Below are positions 12,142 to 18,395 of a stretch of DNA of 18,551 nt, piece by piece (positions within the stretch are counted from its first letter, which is position 1; each line of letters starts with the position of its first letter). The position numbers were made by a program, and so were the translations under genes. Source of the stretch: Candidatus Altimarinota bacterium (GTDB lineage Bacteria > Patescibacteriota > Gracilibacteria > UM-FILTER-43-11); contig JAOZLT010000006.1 in assembly GCA_029934675.1 (NCBI GenBank), forward strand, positions 1-18,551, in the 5' to 3' direction. A model generated the notes under the pieces. That model was not told the origin of the DNA. It saw only the letters and a program-made list of their open reading frames with translations, and did no database searches.

Positions 12142-12435
12142 ATGGATAAAACTCAAATTGTCACAACAGTGGACAGTGCCAAAGAACTATTCGAAATGGT
12201 AATGGATCTATATTCAAAGTATCTCGAAGAATTGGAGGTATATGTTAAAGCTATACCGGAAACCGAAATTGAAATATTAAATGAGTTAAATCGGCATATG
12301 GCAGAGGTGCAAGAAGCTATTGAACATGATATGGGTATTTTTGAAGAGGCAATTAATTATGATAAAGAAAATCTTCATCAATTAAAAGATAAGTTAAAAA
12401 TCAATTCTATTTACAAAATATTAGGACAAAAATAA
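12142..12435 (+). CDS. Unrecognised small acidic helical protein, leaderless
   Basis: 97 residues from ATG 12142 (MDKTQIVTTVDS). A longer frame from TTG 12094 would run through the promoter and is rejected. I do not recognise the family. The sequence is almost entirely predicted helix, rich in Glu, Lys and Leu, with heptad-like hydrophobic spacing (ELFEMVMDLYSKYLEEL, then VQEAIEHDMGIFEEAI). It could form a coiled coil or helical bundle. No Cys, no signal peptide, no membrane segment. Its stop codon overlaps the ATG of the next gene by one base (ATG at 12435), indicating translational coupling and probably a joint function. Confidence 0.7.
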   Translation: MDKTQIVTTVDSAKELFEMVMDLYSKYLEELEVYVKAIPETEIEILNELNRHMAEVQEAIEHDMGIFEEAINYDKENLHQLKDKLKINSIYKILGQK

Positions 12436-13034
12436 TGTCTACAACTCCACAAGAAGAACCACAGGAAATGCCAGAAACACCTCCAATGCCACCACTTCAA
12501 TCAGAAGATGGCAGTATTACTAAAGCAATGCAAAGTATCAAACAGGCACCGGACGTTGTAAAGGGGCATGTCCCCGAGGCTGTTAAACATCCAAAGGAAA
12601 GTTTGCTTGGCTCAATACACGGCGCGCAAGAGGCTGTTAAAAATGGTCTTGTTGGCAGTAAATCTATACCAGCTGAATGGAATAAGCTTAAAGGATCTTA
12701 TTCTGATTTTTACAAAACATCTATTGGCTCAACCTTAAGAGCTACGAAAAAACTTGTCACATTACATCCTGTTCAGGCTGTTAAAGAATTTGTAGGTGGA
12801 ACTACCGGTAACTTGGCAAACATGGCAAATATCATTACTTCCCCATCTCGTTTTGCGGTAGCAGGAAGTGCAAAAGTGGTTAATACAGCAGGAACTGTAG
12901 CTAAGTTGCCATTTAAAGCTGTAAAAGGAATCGCTAATTCTCCATTTAAAATTTGGAATACACTAAATACAGGAACCAATAAGCTATTTGGCATAGGCTC
13001 AAAAATTAAAGCCTGGAATGGTAAGGGGTTTTAG
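12435..13034 (+). CDS. Unrecognised protein: acidic Pro-rich head and basic amphipathic-helix body
   Basis: 199 residues, coupled to the previous gene by a 1-bp overlap. Residues 1-25 are Pro/Glu-rich (PQEEPQEMPETPPMPPLQ) and probably disordered. From about residue 30 the protein is strongly basic and built of amphipathic segments rich in Lys, Ala, Gly and Val. These recur loosely: KSIKQAPDVVKGHV-like, LHPVQAVKEFVGG, AGTVAKLPFKAVKGIANSP. The style recalls lipid- or polymer-surface-binding proteins such as apolipoprotein- or phasin-like chains, but no family was recognised and this is only a physical analogy. No signal peptide or true membrane helix. An acidic small partner and a basic amphipathic partner in one coupled operon may form a complex. 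Confidence 0.72.
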   Translation: MSTTPQEEPQEMPETPPMPPLQSEDGSITKAMQSIKQAPDVVKGHVPEAVKHPKESLLGSIHGAQEAVKNGLVGSKSIPAEWNKLKGSYSDFYKTSIGSTLRATKKLVTLHPVQAVKEFVGGTTGNLANMANIITSPSRFAVAGSAKVVNTAGTVAKLPFKAVKGIANSPFKIWNTLNTGTNKLFGIGSKIKAWNGKGF

Positions 13035-13095
13035 TTACATGATGTGAAAAAGCTATCGACTTATTCATGGATTTTTTTTAAAATAACTCCGTTAT

Positions 13096-13172
13096 GGGGA
13101 TGTAGCTCAGTTGGCTAGAGCACTTGCATGGCATGCAAGGGGTCAGGGGTTCAAGTCCCCTCATCTCCACCA
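13096..13172 (+). tRNA. tRNA-Ala (anticodon GGC)
   Basis: The cloverleaf is complete. The acceptor is GGGGATG/CATCTCC (one G-T pair), the D stem GCTC/GAGC, the anticodon stem CTTGC/GCAAG with loop ATGGCAT, and the T arm AGGGG/CCCCT with TTCAAGT. ACCA is encoded. Anticodon GGC reads Ala codon GCC. A near-perfect palindrome starts at the last base of the CCA end. Confidence 0.95.
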
Positions 13173-13325
13173 TTCTTCGCTTGCGAAGAATGTCCTTCGT
13201 AGCTTTAGCAAAGAATGGGCTTTTAGCCTATTTAAGAACGCAAGCTACGAATGGCACGCCATAGATGAATAGAGTATATCGCTTGCGAAGAATGAACAAT
13301 TAACCTCTTTGAACGCAAGCTACGA
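13172..13325. repeat. Palindrome and two repeated word pairs downstream of tRNA-Ala
   Basis: ATTCTTCGC (13172-13180) and GCGAAGAAT (13183-13191) form a 9-bp hairpin starting at the tRNA CCA. The 16-bp word TCGCTTGCGAAGAATG occurs at 13177 and 13279, each followed by GAACGCAAGCTACGA (13236-13250 and 13311-13325). These words are partly complementary (GCTTGCG with CGCAAGC), so each pair can fold. TTCGTAGCTT (13196-13205) can also pair with AAGCTACGA. The rest of the 13035-13551 gap holds tRNA-Ala and the 96-bp repeat at 13409. No gene seen. Confidence 0.6.
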
Positions 13326-13408
13326 GCAATTTAGTCAGTAAATCTTTGAAATCAAGACTGGGGTTTTTTGATAACGAAGGCTTAATTCCAACCAAGATAT
13401 ATTCTGTT

Positions 13409-13504
13409 ATTTAGATAGTAGCTAAATCCGTATACATAAATCCCCACCATTAAAATTGTTAAGAAGGCTTTTTTAGAGTATCTTCATTCTGATAAAAGCC
13501 TAAG
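13409..13504 (+). repeat. 96-bp direct repeat, copy 1, upstream of the RhuM gene
   Basis: Aligns without gaps to 14701-14796, with about 83 of 96 bases identical by my count. It contains an inner hairpin, AGGCTTTT (13465-13472) with AAAAGCCT (13494-13501). It ends 47 bp before the RhuM start codon. It could be a leader or attenuator element, or one end of a mobile cassette. Confidence 0.8.
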
Positions 13505-13551
13505 AAATGAAATGAATGAATTTGTATAGTAAAGCCCTAATCTAAAATTAT

Positions 13552-14592
13552 ATGAAAAAAGCCAATCAAATCACATTAAAAGATGAACTTACTGAATTTT
13601 TACTCTATACAACTCCAAATGGAGATACAAAAGTAGAGGTGTTTTTTCACAATGAAAATATTTGGCTTCCACAGAAACGAATTGCAGAGCTTTTTGGAAA
13701 AGGAAGAAGTACTATAACAGAACATTTACAAAATATTTTTGATGAAGGTGAATTGCAAGAAAAACTGGTAAGTCGGGATTTCCGACATACCACTCAACAT
13801 GGGGCAATTGAAGGAAAAACTCAAACAAGCAGTGTGAAATTTTATAATTTAGATGCCATTTTATCCGTCGGATATCGTGTAAACTCCTCACAAGCAACGC
13901 AATTCAGAATATGGGCGAGTAAAATCTTAAAAGAATACATCCTCAAAGGATTTGCAATGGATGATAATCGGCTTAAAAATGGCCAATATTTTGGCAAAGA
14001 TTATTTTCAAGAGCTTTTGGAAAGAGTCCGTTCGATTCGTACGAGTGAACGAAGAATTTATCTTCAAATTACTGATATTTTTGCAGAATGTAGCATTGAT
14101 TATGATTGTAATTCTCAAATTACAAAGGATTTTTATACAACAGTACAAAATAAATTTCATTATGCGATTACAGGACAAACAGCTGCTGAAAAAATATATA
14201 ATACAGCAGATAAAAACAAACCATTTATGGGCCTTACTACTTGGAAAAATTCCCCAAAAGGTAGAATTTTAAAGTCAGATACAAAAGTTGCAAAAAATTA
14301 TCTTTCTGAAAACGAAATTAAACAATTAGAGCGAACTATTTTATCATATTTTGATTATATTGAACACCAAATTTCAATACGAAATGAACTTACTATGGAG
14401 AAATTAGCTGAGTCTGTAAATAAATTTTTGAATTTTAATGATTATAAGGTGCTCGAAGGAAAAGGAAAAATATCTGCATCTATGGCAGAACAAAAAGCTT
14501 TTGCTGAATATGATGAATTTAACAAAACACAAAAAATTGATTCTGATTTTGAGCAAGAAGTAAAAAAAATGCTTAAACAGTCAAACAATTAA
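13552..14592 (+). CDS. RhuM-family protein (virulence RhuM family)
   Basis: A 346-residue cytoplasmic protein of the RhuM family, named after a gene on Salmonella pathogenicity island 3. Its biochemical role is not established. The N-terminal part (residues 24-110) shows the conserved series: VEVFFHNENIWLPQKRIAELFGKGRSTI (as a helix-turn-helix-like segment), then VSRDFRHTTQHGAIEGKTQ and VKFYNLDAILSVGYRVNS. This resembles Bro-N/KilA-N style DNA-binding modules. The C-terminal part contains SIRTSERRIYLQI, FYTTVQNKFHYAITGQTAAE, WKNSPKGRI and a helical tail. The length is normal for the family, so it appears intact. RhuM genes are often found in mobile islands and near restriction systems. Here the gene is alone, between two 96-bp direct repeats, and probably arrived as a cassette. 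Confidence 0.9.
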   Translation: MKKANQITLKDELTEFLLYTTPNGDTKVEVFFHNENIWLPQKRIAELFGKGRSTITEHLQNIFDEGELQEKLVSRDFRHTTQHGAIEGKTQTSSVKFYNLDAILSVGYRVNSSQATQFRIWASKILKEYILKGFAMDDNRLKNGQYFGKDYFQELLERVRSIRTSERRIYLQITDIFAECSIDYDCNSQITKDFYTTVQNKFHYAITGQTAAEKIYNTADKNKPFMGLTTWKNSPKGRILKSDTKVAKNYLSENEIKQLERTILSYFDYIEHQISIRNELTMEKLAESVNKFLNFNDYKVLEGKGKISASMAEQKAFAEYDEFNKTQKIDSDFEQEVKKMLKQSNN

Positions 14593-14680
14593 CCATCTCC
14601 ACCAATTCCTCTACAACCTCCCGATTCCTATCACACCACTCACAAAATACAAAATAAGCCTCATCCACTAGTTCAATCAA
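14573..14680 (-). CDS. Short unrecognised frame, possibly the remnant of a lost gene
   Basis: Reading leftwards from a TTG at 14680 there is a 35-codon frame, acidic and helix-like (LVDEAYFVFCEWCDRNREVV, then EELVEMVNCL). It ends at TAA 14573-14575, overlapping the last codons of the RhuM gene. An in-frame TAG lies just upstream. The composition looks more protein-like than the surrounding AT-rich DNA, suggesting the C-terminal tail of a degraded gene. No homology is claimed, and it may not be translated. Confidence 0.25.
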   Translation of the reverse strand: MIELVDEAYFVFCEWCDRNREVVEELVEMVNCLTV

Positions 14681-14700
14681 GTTTTTCTAAAATTCAATTC

Positions 14701-14796
14701 ATTTAGATAGCAGCTAAATCCCCATATATAAATCTCCACCATTATAATTGTTATAAAGGCTTTTTTAGAGTATTCTCATTCCGATAAAAATCTAAG
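14701..14796 (+). repeat. 96-bp direct repeat, copy 2, downstream of RhuM and upstream of the lipoprotein gene
   Basis: The gap-free partner of 13409-13504. The hairpin arms are less complementary here (AGGCTTTT against AAAAATCT). It ends 77 bp before the lipoprotein start. Both copies therefore lie shortly upstream of a plus-strand gene, which fits either a duplicated leader element or the two ends of a 1.2-kb inserted segment. The 14593-14873 gap otherwise contains the short minus-strand frame and AT-rich DNA. Confidence 0.8.
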
Positions 14797-14873
14797 ACAA
14801 AATAATGGAGTTATCCCTCATTTTCAAAATTATTAGTGACTTTAGATTAATATTTATATTTTAAATTTTCATT

Positions 14874-15380
14874 ATGAAAAAACTTATCTCTATTCTCCCA
14901 TTTCTAATTCTCCCATTTCTATTATTAGGATGTCAGCCATCAGCGCAAGATAATCAAAATGATGAACCAATTGATTCATCTCCGAGCATAACAACGGAAG
15001 AGAAAGAAGTATCAACAAATCAAATTAATCAATCTTCCTCAGTAGCGGATCTTGAAGGAAAGCCTTCTGTGATTATTTTTGGTGGAACTTATTGTCCTCA
15101 TTGTGTAGCGGCTATCCCTATCCTAAAAAAAGAAATTTGGGATATTTTTAAAGATGATATTAATATTTGGGTTAATGTTATAGATAAGAAAAAATTTGAC
15201 GTAGAAGATGTTCCTCAAGGTTTTAACCCAAATTATACATTCGAAGGACTAGCAGGAGAAGAGTGTAAATATGTTCCATCTTGGGTAGTATTGGATGTAG
15301 ATAGGAAAGTGGTTATATCTTCTTGTGGAGGTAAAAAAGGAATAGATGAGATGAAGAAGGAAATTGAAAATCTTTTATAA
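14874..15380 (+). CDS. Thioredoxin-fold lipoprotein
   Basis: 168 residues. A signal peptide ends in the lipobox LLLGC, with the lipidated Cys at residue 20, so the protein is tethered outside the membrane. A Ser/Glu/Asn-rich linker (21-60) leads to a thioredoxin domain. The active site is GTYCPHCVAA (C74-x-x-C77), the same CPHC dipeptide as in DsbA. The later VPSW contains the expected cis-Pro. Two further Cys are at EECKYVP and SSCGGKKG. The role is probably thiol-disulphide exchange on surface proteins. A plausible client is the Cys-rich LPSTG protein at 4440, which is a guess. It is 12 bp upstream of the redoxin gene, forming an operon. No Shine-Dalgarno. Confidence 0.9.
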   Translation: MKKLISILPFLILPFLLLGCQPSAQDNQNDEPIDSSPSITTEEKEVSTNQINQSSSVADLEGKPSVIIFGGTYCPHCVAAIPILKKEIWDIFKDDINIWVNVIDKKKFDVEDVPQGFNPNYTFEGLAGEECKYVPSWVVLDVDRKVVISSCGGKKGIDEMKKEIENLL

Positions 15381-15392
15381 AAAATATTTATC

Positions 15393-15941
15393 ATGACACT
15401 CTTAGAGTCTCTTAAACTTTCTATGGGCTCAAATATAATTGATTTCAGCTTACCTGCAACAGATGGAAATACATATTCACTATCAAATTTTTCAGATAAT
15501 AAAGTTTTGGTTATTATTTTTATGTGTAATCATTGTCCATACGTAAAAGCAATTATCAATCGCCTTATTAAACTTCAATCCGACTACTCCGAAAAAGGTG
15601 TACAGATAATAGGAATCAACGCTAACGAATCCAAAAACTATCCAGAAGATTCTTTTGATAGTATGAAGAAAATAGTAGAAGAAGCTGGTATCAACTTCAT
15701 ATATCTCCACGACGAATCTCAAGAGATTGCAAAAGCATATCAAGCTCAATGCACTCCAGATATTTATGTTTTTAATCAGAATAGAAAATTGATATATCAT
15801 GGACGATTGGATGACAATTGGAAAGAGTCAAATAATGTCCAAAAACAAGACTTACGAGAAGCTCTTGATGCAACACTTTCTGGCCAGCCTATTACTGATG
15901 TCCAACATCCATCTATGGGGTGTTCGATTAAGTGGAAATAA
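15393..15941 (+). CDS. AhpC/TSA-like thioredoxin family protein (CNHCPYV type)
   Basis: 182 residues, no signal peptide, so cytoplasmic. The fold begins with the redoxin pattern IIDFSLPATDGNTYSLSNF, then the strand KVLVIIFMCNHCPYVKAI carrying the redox pair C45-x-x-C48. Next come the GVQIIGINANE strand and the QAQCTPDIYVF segment, which holds a further Cys and the cis-Pro. The CNHCPYV active site defines a common but little-studied bacterial subgroup of redoxins. A partner Cys (C-x-P) in the cis-Pro loop hints at an extra disulphide relay. It is co-transcribed with the surface lipoprotein, and it might supply electrons to the peroxiredoxin at 6404, which is inference. An alternative start is Met11. 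No Shine-Dalgarno. Confidence 0.88.
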   Translation: MTLLESLKLSMGSNIIDFSLPATDGNTYSLSNFSDNKVLVIIFMCNHCPYVKAIINRLIKLQSDYSEKGVQIIGINANESKNYPEDSFDSMKKIVEEAGINFIYLHDESQEIAKAYQAQCTPDIYVFNQNRKLIYHGRLDDNWKESNNVQKQDLREALDATLSGQPITDVQHPSMGCSIKWK

Positions 15942-16055
15942 ATCCATATTGTAACCTGTTCATCCACCTTTAACGGATTCGCGTAACCAAATAGTTGTAA
16001 TAATAAAGATCAAAACAATTTGGTAACAATCTAGTTACAATTTGAATATATAAAC

Positions 16056-16089
16056 AAAAAAAAAGCAGTCTCGTATTATACGAGACTGC
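16056..16089 (-). terminator. Rho-independent terminator of the CDP-alcohol phosphatidyltransferase gene
   Basis: On the minus strand an 11-bp perfect stem (GCAGTCTCGTA at 16065-16075 with TACGAGACTGC at 16079-16089, 3-nt loop) is followed by nine T residues (16064-16056). It begins right after the TAG stop codon at 16090-16092. On the plus strand there is no T run, so it acts in one direction. Confidence 0.93.
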
Positions 16090-16908
16090 CTATTTCACAG
16101 TATCCAGTTGCTCCTTTTTGTACCAGTTCAGACGTGAAAGAATTGAGTAAATAGCAAAGATAATAGTTAAACTCAGAATGAAATTGGGCAGAATAGCCCA
16201 GTACTCCTTGTTCTCAAGGCCTAAATCTACCGTAATACAGCAAATTATAGTAACCCACTGGAGCATCGCCTTGGTTTTTCCAACCCATGAAGCCTTCGAC
16301 TGTTTCACATATTTTTGCAGGAATCTGAAGGGGCGACGAAGTAATGTCCCAAAGACTTCCGGAGCGACTATTATAATCACGAGCCATGAATTCAGGATAT
16401 CAGTCCAGAACCCAAAGTAAACCAGAATAGACAAAGCCTTAAGCTTGTCAGCAAAGGGATCGAATACTTTTCCAAGGTCTGTCGTTCCTGGGAAATTAAA
16501 TTCAATCCACCACTTACTAAAAATAGTTCTGGATATGCCAATTCTGACGTTTTCAACTTTGCCGTTCGGGAAACGAACATCAGCGAATATCTGCATGGCT
16601 ATATCCGTATCCCATTTTTTTGGCGAGGCAAGTAAGGTGTGTTTTAAAGCACGCGCCATACGACCATCAAAATAATCAAGCATGGCACCATAAAAGCCAA
16701 TAATAAGTCCCCATACTGGATTACTTGCAAGATAGAGGCTAAATCCAAATATCGTAAGAATGAAACTGTACAAAGTAAGCCAATTCGGTGCAAAGGGCCT
16801 AAAACAACTCTTGTATTTTATACAGCCAAGAAATTGTAGAAAGTTTGTGGAAAAAAGCGGTGCAATAAAGAGCACCACGACTATTGTCAAAAGAATTATT
16901 TTGACCAT
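16090..16908 (-). CDS. CDP-alcohol phosphatidyltransferase-like membrane enzyme with a large insertion in the motif
   Basis: 272 residues with several membrane helices. The family motif D-x2-D-G-x2-A-R-x8-G-x3-D-x3-D is recognisable: D78, D81, G82, A85, R86, then G146, D150 and D154 (in FDGRMAR and GKVFDPFADK). All acidic residues that hold the metal and CDP group are kept. The spacing between R86 and G146 is 59 residues rather than about 8, so roughly 50 residues are inserted in the active-site loop (segment WDTDIAMQIFADVRFPNGK onwards). Such enzymes transfer a phosphoalcohol from CDP-diacylglycerol or CDP-alcohol, for phospholipid synthesis. Substrate unknown. The AAAGGAG at 16922-16916, 7 nt before ATG 16908, is a rare good ribosome binding site here. 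A perfect terminator follows. Confidence 0.85.
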   Translation of the reverse strand: MVKIILLTIVVVLFIAPLFSTNFLQFLGCIKYKSCFRPFAPNWLTLYSFILTIFGFSLYLASNPVWGLIIGFYGAMLDYFDGRMARALKHTLLASPKKWDTDIAMQIFADVRFPNGKVENVRIGISRTIFSKWWIEFNFPGTTDLGKVFDPFADKLKALSILVYFGFWTDILNSWLVIIIVAPEVFGTLLRRPFRFLQKYVKQSKASWVGKTKAMLQWVTIICCITVDLGLENKEYWAILPNFILSLTIIFAIYSILSRLNWYKKEQLDTVK

Positions 16909-17034
16909 GTTTGCTCTCCTTTTCGTTTGATTGGGATGATAATTTAAAAGAACACTGTGAATATATGAACGTAGTCAGCACCAAAATGGACTGAAATACG
17001 AGGTTCCAATCTTAGGAGTACATCCTATGGATGT

Positions 17035-17125
17035 CAAACTCAAAACTCTAAATTCAAAATTCAAAGAAAGACCAATATTATAATCGATACAATCAATTTT
17101 GAGTTTTGGACTTTGAGTTTTGAGG
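17035..17125. repeat. Imperfect inverted repeat of CTCAAAACTC-type words
   Basis: The left arm has CTCAAAACTC (17039-17048) followed by a TTCAAAATTCAAAG stretch. The right arm (17097-17124) is rich in TTTTGAGTTTTG and TTTGAGTTTTGAG and is the approximate reverse complement. About 30 bp of AT-rich DNA separate the arms. Low-complexity palindromes like this are typical of small non-autonomous repeats. It lies downstream of the aminotransferase and upstream of the phosphatidyltransferase, and could act as a weak terminator. Confidence 0.5.
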
Positions 17126-17141
17126 GTCTGGGTATAAAAAA

Positions 17142-18308
17142 TTACAGTAGAGCGTCACGAATACGTCTAATACCCTTCTCAATATCCTCCATTGAAGATG
17201 CATAAGAAAATCTAATATATTTATTTCCTGCTTCGCCAAACGCACCGCCCGGCACAACGGCTATTTTAGCTTTTTCCATCAAAAATTCCGTAAATTTAAA
17301 ACTGTCATTTACTTCGTTTGTAAATGCGCCACTTACATCCGGAAAAGCATAAAATGCACCTTCCGGTTTTACTAATTTAAATCCTGGAAGTTTGCTCATT
17401 TCCTCATAAACATAATTACGTCTTTTAACAAACTCATCTGCCATCTGTTTAATCGAATCTTGTGGTCCTGTCAGAGCTTCTAGTGCTGCTTTTTGTGAAA
17501 TTGAACATGGATTAGATGTTGCATGACTCTGCAAGTTCCCCATCGGCTTTATAACCTCTTGTGGCCCTGTAATATAGCCAATCCTCCACCCGGTCATAGA
17601 ATAGGATTTAGAAACTGCGTTTACAGTAAAAACCAAATCCTTCATTTCAGAAATACTACCAATACTAAACATTTCTTTGTCATCATACAAAAAATATTCA
17701 TATACTTCATCCGAAATAATATAGAACTTATATTCAAGTGCCAGTTTTGCGATTTTCTCAATTTCCTCTTTCTCAATTACCATTCCTGTCGGATTATTTG
17801 GACTATTTAAAATCAGGCATTTTGTTTTTGGTGTAATGGCAGATTTTACCATTTCAGCAGTCAATTTAAAGTTATTCGGTGTTGTGTCCACATAAACTGA
17901 AGTTCCTTCACAAACAGCCACTATATCCGCATAACTAACCCAAAACGGTGAGGGGATGATAACTTCATCACCAGAATCCAAAATTGCCATAAAACAATTA
18001 TACAATGCCTGTTTACCTCCGTTTGTTATTAATATGTTAGAAACCTCACAGTCAATTTGATTATCACGTTTAAATTTATCGCAAACAGCCTCTTTAAGCT
18101 CCACAATACCAGTTGCCGAAGTGTATTTTGTGAATCCCTCATCCAGTGCACGTTTAGCCGCATCTTTAATATTGTCTGGCGTATCAAAATCTGGTTCGCC
18201 TGCCCCAAATTTTAAGATATCGACACCTTGTTTTTTTAGTTCGATAGCTTTAGCATTTATGGACAAAGTGGCTGATGGTTGAATTTTTTGTATTCTCTTG
18301 GAAAGCAT
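17142..18308 (-). CDS. Pyridoxal-phosphate aminotransferase, aspartate aminotransferase family (class I)
   Basis: 388 residues, full length for the AspC/PatA-like subgroup Ib. It would exchange the amino group between aspartate (or a related amino acid) and 2-oxoglutarate. Landmarks are FGAGEPDFDTP near residue 34, NSPNNPTG (168-175, cofactor contact), D200 in SDEVYEYF (pairs with the pyridine nitrogen), the Schiff-base Lys K234 in AVSKSYSMTGWRIGY, and the C-terminal YIRFSYA with the substrate-carboxylate Arg. All catalytic residues are present. Sequence alone cannot separate aspartate, prephenate or broader specificity. The ATG at 18308 has no Shine-Dalgarno. The gene stands alone on the minus strand, with a perfect palindrome upstream. 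Confidence 0.93.
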   Translation of the reverse strand: MLSKRIQKIQPSATLSINAKAIELKKQGVDILKFGAGEPDFDTPDNIKDAAKRALDEGFTKYTSATGIVELKEAVCDKFKRDNQIDCEVSNILITNGGKQALYNCFMAILDSGDEVIIPSPFWVSYADIVAVCEGTSVYVDTTPNNFKLTAEMVKSAITPKTKCLILNSPNNPTGMVIEKEEIEKIAKLALEYKFYIISDEVYEYFLYDDKEMFSIGSISEMKDLVFTVNAVSKSYSMTGWRIGYITGPQEVIKPMGNLQSHATSNPCSISQKAALEALTGPQDSIKQMADEFVKRRNYVYEEMSKLPGFKLVKPEGAFYAFPDVSGAFTNEVNDSFKFTEFLMEKAKIAVVPGGAFGEAGNKYIRFSYASSMEDIEKGIRRIRDALL

Positions 18309-18341
18309 GATTTTTAAATTAAAAGATAAGCTGATATCTGA

Positions 18342-18379
18342 CCACTGAAAGCGACATTGTTCAATGTCGCTTTCAGTGG
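18342..18379. terminator. Perfect 38-bp palindrome (18-bp arms, TT centre)
   Basis: CCACTGAAAGCGACATTG (18342-18359) and its exact reverse complement (18362-18379) flank two T residues. It lies 16 bp beyond the stop of the minus-strand gene at the right edge and about 33 bp upstream of the aminotransferase start. No T run follows on either strand, so a simple intrinsic terminator is not certain. It could also be an RNase target, a protein site, or part of the aminotransferase leader. Confidence 0.5.
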
Positions 18380-18395
18380 AGGGTGATTATGCTGT

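Noticed and set aside
14594..14743. Short matches to the tRNA-Ala 3' end (CATCTCCACCA at 14594, ATCTCCACCATT at 14732) as attachment sites
   Set aside because: Only 11-12 bp; the first lies within a coding-like minus-strand frame and the second is part of the 96-bp repeat. No integrase is near. Worth remembering but too weak to claim.
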